Assembly (NCBI GenBank): GCA_005777235.1
Contig: SXND01000096.1
Coordinates: forward strand, 1-64,000
Source: Pseudomonadota bacterium
GTDB lineage: Bacteria; Tectomicrobia; Entotheonellia; Entotheonellales; Entotheonellaceae
Reading direction: 5' to 3'
DNA: 64,000 bases
The translations under genes and the position numbers were made by a program. The notes beneath the pieces were generated by a model, which was not told the origin of the DNA, did not search any database, and saw only the letters and a list, made by a program, of their open reading frames with translations. Position 1 is the first letter of the stretch. Each line of letters begins with the position of its first letter. This document shows positions 35,254 through 43,604 of the stretch, one piece after another.

Positions 35254-35994
35254 ACCAGACTCATCGCCCTCAGTGGTCGAAAATCTAGCAGAGGATCATG
35301 GCTCGCGCAAGGGTAGCATAGTACTTTATAGCAAAGCATAGGTTTCACATGCCCACGTGCTGCGCACCCCTGGCGTGGGGCCTGCCCGCGAGGGCTCCGC
35401 GGACGCACCAGCCAGCGCGCGGGGCCCCAGGAGCGTTGCTGGGCTGCAGTCGGCTGCCGGGCAGGCTTGACACGCCTGGGAGGCTTCCCTATGCTGCGCG
35501 GTACAATCCATGACCGGCAAGTCTTGCAGGGAGAACACCGGTGACATCCTCCGCCCCGTGAACGAGGCGGCTTCGAACATCAAAACCGGAGCAAGAGTCT
35601 CCGGCGGCTACGGTTACCAGCCGCTGGAGAGCCAGCGGGTTTCCCCGTTTCTGAGCGCAGTCACGGCGCTCTCGGCTCTGAAGCATGCCCCAGAGCTTGC
35701 GGAGTATCCTCCGCAGTTCTCTCAATCGTCGGTGCAACTTTTACCCAGGGGCCTTTCCTCTGGAACCCGGCGAAGCTGAAATCTCAACGAGCCGCGTACC
35801 GTGGTGAGTCGTTTCCGGCAGTGGACACCACCTACTCCTGACGACTCGGTACCGTATTGGGGGAGAGTCTAACAGGTTATTTGTCATCTCTACAAGCACT
35901 GTATGCGGCAGAGCCGCAGCAGGAATTGCCCCGGTGCGGGGCAACCGTTCTTTCCTCTGCCAGCTGAAGCAGGCAGTCCCCAGAAAGGGTTTTT
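35254..35994. other. 741-bp non-coding, hairpin-rich region
   Basis: No convincing gene. Strong stems occur near 35610-35640 (CCGCTGG-AGAG-CCAGCGG and an overlapping alternative) and at 35926-35944 (TTGCCCC-N5-GGGGCAA, terminator-like). A short frame at 35510-35779 contains 'VNEAASNIK', faintly like the 'D-x-N-A-A-x-N-I' end of TnpB proteins, too little to assign. The region shares the 19-base word CACGYGCTGCGCACCCCTG with 45646-45664. It may hold a structured RNA or transposon remains (inference). Confidence 0.4.
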
Positions 35995-37080
35995 ATGGTG
36001 AACGCAGTCAAGGGCGTTATCGCTGGGGCCAAGGGCGCACCAGTGCAGCTGACAACGATTCTCGTGCCCGACCCCGGGCCAGGGGAAGTACTGGTGCGCG
36101 TGCAGGCCTGCGGCGTGTGCCACACCGACTTGCACTACCGTGAAGGTGCCATCAACGACGACTTCCCGTTTCTACTCGGCCATGAAGCCTCAGGGATCGT
36201 TGAAAAAATTGGCGCCAACGTCACCAACGTCGCCCCGGGCGATTTCGTCATCCTGGCCTGGCGCGCGCCGTGCGGCACCTGCCGCTCCTGTCTACGTGGG
36301 CGCCCGTGGTACTGCTTCGCCAGTCAGAACGCGCAGCACAAGATGACCTTGCCGGACGGTACGCCCCTGTCGCCAGCCCTCGGCATTGGCGCCTTCGCCG
36401 AGTTATCGCTGGTCGCTGCCGGGCAAGCCGTGAAAATCAATCCAGCGGCGCGGCCCGCAGCGGCAGGGTTAGTCGGCTGTGGCATCATGGCGGGTTTAGG
36501 CGCGGCGATTAACACCGGTGGGGTCAGTCGCGGCGACTCCGTAGCCGTCATTGGCTGCGGTGGGGTGGGCAATGCCGCCATTGCTGGCTCCAAGCTGGCC
36601 GGGGCGCATACGATTATCGGCGTGGACGTGGATGACCGCAAGCTCGAATGGGCCAAGCAGTTTGGCGCCACGCACACGGTCAACTCGCGGCATACGGACC
36701 CAGTGCAGGCCATCCGCGATCTCACCGGCGGCCATGGGGTCAACGTCGCCATCGAAGCGGTGGGGCGTCCTGAGACGTTTACGCAAGCGTTTTATGCCCG
36801 CGACCATGCTGGCACCGTGGTGCTGGTGGGCGTACCCAACCCGACCATGACGCTGGAGCTGCCCCTGTTAGAAATCTTTGGACGCGGCGGGGCGCTGAAA
36901 TCGTCGTGGTATGGCGATTGCCTGCCCACACGCGATTTCCCGATGTTCATTGATCTGTATTTGCAAGGGCGCCTCGACCTCGAACGCTTTGTGTCGGAGA
37001 CCATTGCGCTGGAGCACGTCGAAGACGCCTTCCACAAGATGGAACGCGGGGAAGTCCTGCGCTCCGTGGTCGTTTTTTAA
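35995..37080 (+). CDS. Zinc-dependent class III-type alcohol dehydrogenase
   Basis: This 361-residue MDR enzyme has catalytic-zinc ligands in '[10 protein letters not shown]' and '[10 protein letters not shown]'. A structural-zinc loop '[16 protein letters not shown]' has four Cys, and the nucleotide motif is '[12 protein letters not shown]'. The sequence style ('[13 protein letters not shown]', 'SSWYGDCLP') resembles S-(hydroxymethyl)mycothiol/glutathione dehydrogenases and NDMA-dependent alcohol dehydrogenases; the substrate is undecided. It is followed after 12 bp by the CinA-like gene and then the ThDP enzyme, so the three probably share a transcript. Confidence 0.92.
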   Translation: MVNAVKGVIAGAKGAPVQLTTILVPDPGPGEVLVRVQACGVCHTDLHYREGAINDDFPFLLGHEASGIVEKIGANVTNVAPGDFVILAWRAPCGTCRSCLRGRPWYCFASQNAQHKMTLPDGTPLSPALGIGAFAELSLVAAGQAVKINPAARPAAAGLVGCGIMAGLGAAINTGGVSRGDSVAVIGCGGVGNAAIAGSKLAGAHTIIGVDVDDRKLEWAKQFGATHTVNSRHTDPVQAIRDLTGGHGVNVAIEAVGRPETFTQAFYARDHAGTVVLVGVPNPTMTLELPLLEIFGRGGALKSSWYGDCLPTRDFPMFIDLYLQGRLDLERFVSETIALEHVEDAFHKMERGEVLRSVVVF

Positions 37081-37092
37081 GGAGCATTAGCG

Positions 37093-37575
37093 ATGGAACG
37101 TGCCGAACGCGTGGGACAGCTTTTACTGGCTCGGGGCTGGCGGGTGAGCGTCGCGGAAGCCACCGCCGGGGGCCTCATTTCAGCGGCGCTGCTCAAAGTC
37201 GCCGGGGCCTCGCGCTTTTACGAGCGCGGCATCGTTGCCTATAGCAAGGCCGCCAAACTCGATACGTTAGGCATGCCGCCTTACTTATACAATGCACAGG
37301 GCTCGGTGCATCGTGAGGCCGTCCAAGCCATGGCCGAAGGCGCACGACGGCTCGGCCAGTCGCAGGTCGGTGTGGCGGAAAGCGGTGTGGCGGGCCCCGG
37401 TGCGGGCAGTTCCGGTCTGCCTCTGGGGACCGTGTGGGCGGCAGTCGTAACCCCAGACGGCGCCATCCAACGCGAGCTGCATCTGCCGGGCAATCGCGGT
37501 GAGGTCATGGAAGGCATTGTGGACGCCGTGTTAGCCATGTTGGAAGAGGCGTTGACACCCGGGCACGCAGCATAA
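37093..37575 (+). CDS. CinA C-terminal-type nicotinamide-nucleotide amidase
   Basis: This 160-residue protein covers only the CinA C-terminal domain: 'VSVAEATAGGLISAALLKV', 'YERGIVAYSKAAK' and 'ESGVAGPGAGSSGLPLGTVW'. Stand-alone versions (PncC) deamidate NMN to nicotinate mononucleotide in pyridine-nucleotide recycling. The normal Ser in 'AES(C/T)TGG' reads 'AEATAGG', so the nucleophile position has changed and activity should be tested. The start ATG follows AAGGAGC. Confidence 0.85.
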   Translation: MERAERVGQLLLARGWRVSVAEATAGGLISAALLKVAGASRFYERGIVAYSKAAKLDTLGMPPYLYNAQGSVHREAVQAMAEGARRLGQSQVGVAESGVAGPGAGSSGLPLGTVWAAVVTPDGAIQRELHLPGNRGEVMEGIVDAVLAMLEEALTPGHAA

Positions 37576-37592
37576 AATGGAGATCCAGACAC

Positions 37593-39275
37593 ATGGCATA
37601 CCTGTCAGGCCGTCAGGCCATCATGGAGATGTTTTGCCGCGAGGGCGTGCAGTTTATTTTCGGCAATCCGGGCACCACAGAGCTGGGCTTTGTCGATATG
37701 CTGCAAGACTATCCACAACTGCGCTACATCATGTGTTTGCACGAAGGCGTGGCCATGGGCGCAGCGCACATGTATGCCAATGCCTCAGGCAAAACCGGGG
37801 TGGTCAATCTGCACGTGGCGCCTGGCCTGGGGAACTCCCTCGGCATGTTATACAACGCCGCGGTGGGCAAAATGCCCCTGGTGGTCACGGCTGGGCAGCA
37901 GGACAGCCGCATGGTGGTGCGCGAGCCGATTTTGTCGTATGACCTGGTGTCCATGGCCAAACCGCTGGTCAAATGGGCTGTGCAGGTACAGCACATCGAG
38001 GATATCCCGCTGATCTTCTCGCGTGCTTTCAAAGTGGCGCAAGACGCGCCGCGTGGGCCGGTATTTATCGCCTTGCCGGGCAATATCATTGACCAGGAAG
38101 CCGATCTGCACCTCCCGCCCCCGAGTGCGGCGTACCGACGTAGTCGCCCGGACCCCGAGGGCGTGAGCGCGGCGGCACACCTGCTGGCGCAGGCGCAGCA
38201 CCCGGTGCTGATCTGCGGCGATGGCGTGGCCGCCTCACAGGCGCAAGCGGAGCTCGTACAGGTGGCCGAGCAGCTCGGGGCGCCGGTGTGGAACACGGTG
38301 CTGTTTGGGGCGCTCAATTTCCCCAACATGCACCCGCAGTATCGCGGCGAGCTACCGGGAGAACACGCCGCCATTCGCCGTGTCCTGGCCGACGCCGATG
38401 TGGTGCTGGCGGTCGGTGCGGAGCTATTCGATGAGATCTTCTACACCCCAGAAGCGCCGCTGCCCGAGGGCTGTGCCCTGATCCAGGTGGACAATGCGGC
38501 CTGGAGTCTCGGGAAAAATATCACGCCGACGCTGAGCCTACTGGCGGATCCCAAGCTGGCCTTGCAAGAACTCTCCGAGGTGGTGGTACCGAGTCTGTCA
38601 GCAGCGGCGCAGCAGCAAGCGGCACAGCGCCGGGGCGCCATGGCGGCGCAGAAGCACCAGGAACGCGAGCGTCAGGAGCGTCGCATCGCACAATACCACG
38701 ACACCGTGCCGATTGCCCCGGCGCGCTTGATGGGCGCGCTGCGCGACGCCTTACCGGCCAACACGGTGTTTTATAATGAGGCTATCACCGCCACGGGTGA
38801 GATGCTGCGCACCATTGCGCTCGACATGCCTGGCAGCCTGTTTGGCAATCACGGTGGTGGCATTGGCCAGGGCCTGCCGGGAGCGCTGGGGGTGAAGCTG
38901 GCCAACCCAGATCGCCCGGTGGTGGCGCTGGTGGGGGACGGCTCGTCGATGTATACGATCCAGAGTTTGTGGACCGCGGCGCATCACCACATCCCGGTCA
39001 TCTACGTGATCCTGAGTAATCGTAGTTACCGTATCCTCAAGCTCAACATGAATCGCTACCGGCGCGGGCTCGACATCCCCGCCGGGCGTCCGTATCCGCA
39101 TATGGACCTGAGCCAGCCGACGTTGGATTTTGTGACGATTGCCCAGGGCATGGGCGTGGCCGGCAAGCGCGTCACGCAACCCACGGCCCTCAAGCTGGCC
39201 ATTGAGGAAGCGCTGGCGCTGGGGGTGCCCTATGTGCTGGAGGTGGTCACGGAAGGCAGCGTGCCGGCGCAGTGA
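37593..39275 (+). CDS. Thiamine-diphosphate decarboxylase, benzoylformate-decarboxylase/acetolactate-synthase-like
   Basis: The product is 560 residues with the three-domain ThDP fold. The activating Glu is at about 51 in 'HEGVAMGAAHMYA'. The central domain has 'HPVLICGDGVAASQAQ' and the cofactor motif is 'ALVGDGSSMYTIQSLWTAA' ending in SN. Sequence and length fit benzoylformate decarboxylase-type 2-oxoacid decarboxylases better than acetolactate synthase, as there is no FAD-binding signature. The aldehyde produced could feed the alcohol dehydrogenase two genes upstream (inference). Confidence 0.88.
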   Translation: MAYLSGRQAIMEMFCREGVQFIFGNPGTTELGFVDMLQDYPQLRYIMCLHEGVAMGAAHMYANASGKTGVVNLHVAPGLGNSLGMLYNAAVGKMPLVVTAGQQDSRMVVREPILSYDLVSMAKPLVKWAVQVQHIEDIPLIFSRAFKVAQDAPRGPVFIALPGNIIDQEADLHLPPPSAAYRRSRPDPEGVSAAAHLLAQAQHPVLICGDGVAASQAQAELVQVAEQLGAPVWNTVLFGALNFPNMHPQYRGELPGEHAAIRRVLADADVVLAVGAELFDEIFYTPEAPLPEGCALIQVDNAAWSLGKNITPTLSLLADPKLALQELSEVVVPSLSAAAQQQAAQRRGAMAAQKHQERERQERRIAQYHDTVPIAPARLMGALRDALPANTVFYNEAITATGEMLRTIALDMPGSLFGNHGGGIGQGLPGALGVKLANPDRPVVALVGDGSSMYTIQSLWTAAHHHIPVIYVILSNRSYRILKLNMNRYRRGLDIPAGRPYPHMDLSQPTLDFVTIAQGMGVAGKRVTQPTALKLAIEEALALGVPYVLEVVTEGSVPAQ

Positions 39276-39384
39276 GGCCAGGCGCCTGGGGACGTGCCAC
39301 ACGATGTAGTTGCACCAGCAGCCGGCCGCACATGGCGGGAATAACGCTGAGCAGGGCCGCCCAGGCCATGCGTCCAGCGCTGCC

Positions 39385-42321
39385 TCATGGCCGCATGGCC
39401 TGGAGTAACCCTCTGGCCTCCCGGAGATCACCGGTGTCAAATCCCTCGGTAAAGCCCTGATAGACTGAGGCCAGTAGGGCATACGCCTCGGCGGGCTGGC
39501 CGCGCTGCTGCCACAGCCGCGCCAGGCTGATGGCGGCGCGCAGTTCCCAGGCCTTCGCCCCCTGGGCCTGGGCCACGGTGAGGGCCTGCTGCAGGCTGGC
39601 TTCGGCGCTCGCAGCGCTGGCACCGGGCAGTGAGGCGGGGGCGGGCAGGAGGAGGAGTTGGCCGCGCAAACGGTACAGTTCGGCCTCACCGGCGCGGAAC
39701 CCATACTGCTGGACCAGCGTCAGGGCCTCCGTTAGGGCCTCGAGGCCGGTGGCCAGCTGGCCGGCGTGCGCCGAGCGCTCGGCGAGCAGCAGTAAGTAGA
39801 GGACGCGGGATTCGACCTGCCCCGTGGTCCGGGCCTCGGCCAGACCATGCTGCATCTGCTCCAACCCCTCCGCTACCTGGCCCTGCGCTGCGAGCGCGCA
39901 GCCGTGAAGGATGGTCGCCTGGGCGCGCCAGAGCGTATAGCCCTGTATGGTCGCTAGCGTCATGGCGGTACAGGCGTGCTCCATGACCTCCGGCCAGGCG
40001 CGGCGCAGGGCGTGGATAAGCGCCGTACAGCATAACGCCACGGTCAGGGTATAGGGATGCGCCCGAGTCTGCGCCTGGGTGAGCGCCCGGAGCATCTGCC
40101 GCAGGGCCCGGTCCGCCAGGCCCTGGAACCACAGGGCTATGGCGTCATACACCAGGGATAGCACGTCCACCTCCACCCCACTCGTGGCCCCCTGGAACCC
40201 GGAGGGCCGCGTGGCCGCAACCTCCCAGCCGTACCGCAGATGCGCTCGCGCCAGGGCCAGCTCGCCGCGATGAAAGGCCAGCGCCCCTAAGGCCGTATGG
40301 GCCTCAGCCAGGAGGCCCACATGGCCCTCCTGCTCAGCCAGGCGCAGGCTGTGCTCGGCGGAGGTCTGCACCGCTTGCAACTCTCCACACACGAGGGCAT
40401 GGCGTTGCAGACCACGCAGGGCATTCCAGAGTTGGGGGAGGTCGCCGAGCTGCAGCGCCAGCGCCTGCGCCCGGGTATACGCGGCACCCACGGCTGGGGC
40501 TGCCGGACTCTGCGTCGCGGCCACGGCGGCGCCGAGCATAAGCTGCATGGTCATCTCCTGCCGCAGGCGTTGCGGGTCTTCGGGCACCTGCTGCAGCCAC
40601 TGTAAGGCGTCGGTGAGATGGGCGCACGCCTCGCCATACGCCAGGCGCTGCATGGCATTGGCGCCCGCCTGGTGCCGATAGTGTATTGCCCGTACCGTAT
40701 CGCCCCCACGCACAAAATGGTCGGCTAACTCGGCGGCATGGGCCGGCCCCTGCGCCCCATACGCCGCTTCCAGCCACAGCCCGATCTGCCGATGCAACCG
40801 CCGGCGGCGCGCCGCGGTGACCTGGGCATACACTACCTGCTGGCAGAGTGCATGCCGGAAGCTGTAGCACTCAGCTACGGTGCCATCGGGCCATGGCTCC
40901 ACCGCTTCGGTACGCAGGAACTGGCCATGGTGCACCAGGCGGGCGCACTGCGCTTCCACCTGTTCGACCCCCACCCCCACGCTAGCGGCCACTGCCGCCG
41001 CCGAGCACGTCATCCCCGCCACGCTGGCGGCGGCGAGCACGGCCTGATCGGCGGCGGCGAGTCCCAGGAGTTGCTGCGCAATCATGCGCCGTAGGCTCTC
41101 GGGCACCTCTTGCGCCGCGCTGACCCCTGTCGCCGTCACCTGCCATTGCCCGGCCACCTGCCGGATGGCGCCCTGGTGCACCAGCGTCTCAAGCACCGTG
41201 ACCATGAACAGTGGATTGCCGCTGGTCTGTTGGGAGAACGTCTGCGCCAGCGTCGCACACCCTGGGGCGTCTCCGAGGCGCTGCTTGAGGTAGTCGGTCA
41301 CCTCCGGCTCGGTGAGCATGCTGAGGGGTAGGACGCTGCCCTGACCCCGTAACGTGAGGGCCTGCACCAGGGTCGGCAACGGCGGCGTGTGGACGCTAGC
41401 CCCAAACGGCCGATACGTGCCCAGGAGCAACAACTGTGCCGGCTCGCGGCGCTGCGCCACCCAGGCCAGTAGATCGAGGGTCGCGGCATCGCTCCAGTGC
41501 AGATCCTCCAGCACCAGCACACAGGGGCGCTCACGCGTCAGCACGTCGAGCGCCTCACCGAACTCCCGCAGCATGCGCGCCGGGGTGGCGCCCACCACCC
41601 GTGGTTGCAGGGCGGCGGCTTCGGCAGCACTGAGCAGCCCCGGCAGCTGCAGCAGCCAGGTGGGCGCGTACTGCCGCACGATTTCCACCACTTGCTGGCC
41701 TTCTGGAGCCCGGCACAGCCGCCCGAGGGCATCCAGGATGGGTAGATACGGCTCGCCCATGCCATAGTGCTCGATACATTGGCCATGCGTCATGCGGAAC
41801 CGGCTGGGCGTGGCCAGATGCGTCACAAAGTGATTGACCAGCGTGGTTTTGCCAATGCCTGGCTCGCCGCTGACGAACACCACCTGGCGCGTACCAGCGC
41901 AGGCCTGGACCAGGCAGGCGTGCAGGTGCGCCAGGGCGGCCTGGCGTCCGACCAGCGCTGCCGTGGCTGCCGGGCGGGGCGTCGTGGTCTCGGGCGTGTC
42001 CTCCGCCGTCACCGAGCCGAGACAGCGATACCCCAGGCGGTGCACGGTTTCGAGGTATTGCGGGGCACGGGCCGTCTCACCAAGGGCCTTACGCAGCTCG
42101 CTGATGCACACGGTTAGCGCGCCTTCACTGACGCTGATGCCGGGCCAGACGGCCTGCAACAGCTCGTCTTTACTGAGGACACGCCCCGGATGTTGCACGA
42201 AGTACCACAGGAGCGCAAAGGCTTTTGGGGTGAGCTGGATGGCGGTTGTGCCGCGCCACACGCAATGATTGCTCGGATCGACCCGCCAGGGCCCTAACCG
42301 ACGAAATGGGACGCTCGACAT
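39385..42321 (-). CDS. STAND-type transcriptional regulator (wHTH-ATPase-TPR)
   Basis: The product is 978 residues. N-terminal OmpR/CadC-type winged helix (about 5-105; 'LTPKAFALLWYFVQHPGRVLS'-like, 'WPGISVSEGALTVCISELRKAL' in part). AAA-like ATPase with Walker A 'GEPGIGKTT' at 152-160 and Walker B 'VLVLEDLHWSD'. The C-terminal 500 residues are helical TPR-like repeats. Such proteins integrate a ligand signal through oligomerisation and activate nearby genes. A divergent PEP-CTERM gene lies 339 bp away and is a candidate target. A partial duplicate of its promoter and first codons lies at 46702-46811. Confidence 0.9.
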   Translation of the reverse strand: MSSVPFRRLGPWRVDPSNHCVWRGTTAIQLTPKAFALLWYFVQHPGRVLSKDELLQAVWPGISVSEGALTVCISELRKALGETARAPQYLETVHRLGYRCLGSVTAEDTPETTTPRPAATAALVGRQAALAHLHACLVQACAGTRQVVFVSGEPGIGKTTLVNHFVTHLATPSRFRMTHGQCIEHYGMGEPYLPILDALGRLCRAPEGQQVVEIVRQYAPTWLLQLPGLLSAAEAAALQPRVVGATPARMLREFGEALDVLTRERPCVLVLEDLHWSDAATLDLLAWVAQRREPAQLLLLGTYRPFGASVHTPPLPTLVQALTLRGQGSVLPLSMLTEPEVTDYLKQRLGDAPGCATLAQTFSQQTSGNPLFMVTVLETLVHQGAIRQVAGQWQVTATGVSAAQEVPESLRRMIAQQLLGLAAADQAVLAAASVAGMTCSAAAVAASVGVGVEQVEAQCARLVHHGQFLRTEAVEPWPDGTVAECYSFRHALCQQVVYAQVTAARRRRLHRQIGLWLEAAYGAQGPAHAAELADHFVRGGDTVRAIHYRHQAGANAMQRLAYGEACAHLTDALQWLQQVPEDPQRLRQEMTMQLMLGAAVAATQSPAAPAVGAAYTRAQALALQLGDLPQLWNALRGLQRHALVCGELQAVQTSAEHSLRLAEQEGHVGLLAEAHTALGALAFHRGELALARAHLRYGWEVAATRPSGFQGATSGVEVDVLSLVYDAIALWFQGLADRALRQMLRALTQAQTRAHPYTLTVALCCTALIHALRRAWPEVMEHACTAMTLATIQGYTLWRAQATILHGCALAAQGQVAEGLEQMQHGLAEARTTGQVESRVLYLLLLAERSAHAGQLATGLEALTEALTLVQQYGFRAGEAELYRLRGQLLLLPAPASLPGASAASAEASLQQALTVAQAQGAKAWELRAAISLARLWQQRGQPAEAYALLASVYQGFTEGFDTGDLREARGLLQAMRP

Positions 42322-42660
42322 AGCGCTTCGTCTTCCTCTCAGACGTGATATGACCCGGCGCTAGGCGGCACGGGCGTATACACTGGCGCCTTGGAATTGC
42401 CTTGGAATGGTCTGGCGCTCTGCTGTCTGGGAGAAGACTATAGCATGGCGGCAGCCTGGACGCTCAGCGGGCACACGCTGGCGATGGCCTGCCGAGACTG
42501 CCCGTGCCAACCCCCACTCGGGGTCTGCGGCGCCCTTGGAGAAAACTTGGAACTGCCTTATGACTTGACGCTGACGCGGCGCGTATCCTCTTGCCAATAC
42601 GCTATGGATGACATCAATCCTGTGCCAGTCCGCTGGGCGGCACGTGAGGAGGAACCTGCG
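42322..42660. promoter_or_regulatory. Divergent intergenic region between regulator and PEP-CTERM gene
   Basis: It contains the ribosome sites GAGGAAGACG (minus strand, regulator) and GAGGAGGAAC (plus strand, PEP-CTERM gene). Bases 42291-42400, running from inside the regulator gene into this region, are repeated at 46702-46811 with roughly 85% identity by eye. No clear sigma-70 boxes were seen. Confidence 0.45.
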
Positions 42661-43503
42661 ATGAGACAACAGAGCAGATGTATGCTGGACCGCGTCAGCG
42701 CCGGTCGGTGGTGGAACATCGGGAAACTCGGATGCGCCCTGGCTGTGCTGGTCAGCGTGGGGACCGCGCAGGCGGGTTCCCTGATCGTTTCCGGCGATAG
42801 CACGCCGGTCTTTTACCTGACGAATGCCCTGCCCAATGCGGCCTCTCCCGGCAACCAGAGGTTTTTTACCAACATCCTGGGCAGTGGCGACCAGGTCGCC
42901 GTGCTACGGACAACCATCAACCCGGGGACAGAAAATGAGGTCGACGCCTTGTACGACAGTCTGCCCGGTGTCACCGCCACCGTGTTGAGTGGCACGCTCT
43001 CGTCTGCCGCCCTGCAGAACGTCGACTTGCTCGTGGTGCCTCTGCCGGATCATACTTTCGCTACGGCTGAGATCGCGGCCATTGAAGCACTGCTCGCTGG
43101 GGGCGGTTCACTGTTCTTGATGGGCGAGACGGGCACGCATCCCACGTTGCTCGCGTCCAACGCGGCACTCAATGACCTGCTGAGTGCCCTAGGCAGCGGC
43201 TTAGCGCTGGTGAATAGCAGCCTCGATCCTGGCAATCAAGTCGCGACTGGGGGTCGCATCGCCGCCCACGCGTTGACGGCTGGGGTCACCTCCTATAGCT
43301 ACGGCTCGACGTCGGTGATCACCGGCGGCGACCCGCTCTTTTTTGCGTCGAATGGGGCGCCCATGGCCGCGTTTGAGGACCTCACGCCCTCTGGCGCCGC
43401 CGTCCCTGAACCCGCTACGCTGGCGCTGTGTGGCGCGGGGCTCGCCATCGTGGGATGCGTGCGCCTGCGTCAGCGTCGGAGGGGCACACCCACCGCGCTG
43501 TAA
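42661..43503 (+). CDS. PEP-CTERM-anchored secreted protein
   Basis: The product is 280 residues. ATG 42661 follows GAGGAGGAAC; an upstream in-frame extension is unlikely. The signal peptide spans about residues 15-38 ('LVSVGTAQAG'). The mature domain has 'LLVVPLPDHTFATAEIAAIEALLAGGG' (partial), recalling the glutamine-amidotransferase-like/DUF4350 fold. It ends 'VPEPATLALCGAGLAIVG' and RQRRR, the exosortase sorting signal. It is likely exported and processed by an exosortase encoded elsewhere, and may be tied to exopolysaccharide. It is divergent from the large regulator. Confidence 0.85.
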   Translation: MRQQSRCMLDRVSAGRWWNIGKLGCALAVLVSVGTAQAGSLIVSGDSTPVFYLTNALPNAASPGNQRFFTNILGSGDQVAVLRTTINPGTENEVDALYDSLPGVTATVLSGTLSSAALQNVDLLVVPLPDHTFATAEIAAIEALLAGGGSLFLMGETGTHPTLLASNAALNDLLSALGSGLALVNSSLDPGNQVATGGRIAAHALTAGVTSYSYGSTSVITGGDPLFFASNGAPMAAFEDLTPSGAAVPEPATLALCGAGLAIVGCVRLRQRRRGTPTAL

Positions 43504-43515
43504 ACGCCTCACCCG

Positions 43516-43541
43516 GTCGGGGCGACACCGGACACCCCGAC
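43516..43541 (+). terminator. GTCGGGGCGA-type hairpin after the PEP-CTERM gene
   Basis: A GTCGGGG/CCCCGAC stem 12 bp after the stop at 43503, without a U-run. It is similar to 29787-29813. Terminator function is inferred from position only. Confidence 0.4.
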
Positions 43542-43604
43542 GCCATGCACGGGCCTTAAAATGGCCTGCTGAGACACCCCGAGACCATCGCCAGGGAGGG
43601 TCAT

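Noticed and set aside
35510-35779. 89-residue frame with VNEAASNIK as a TnpB C-terminus
   Set aside because: The resemblance covers only about nine residues, without the zinc-ribbon cysteines; kept as a weak hint in the findings.
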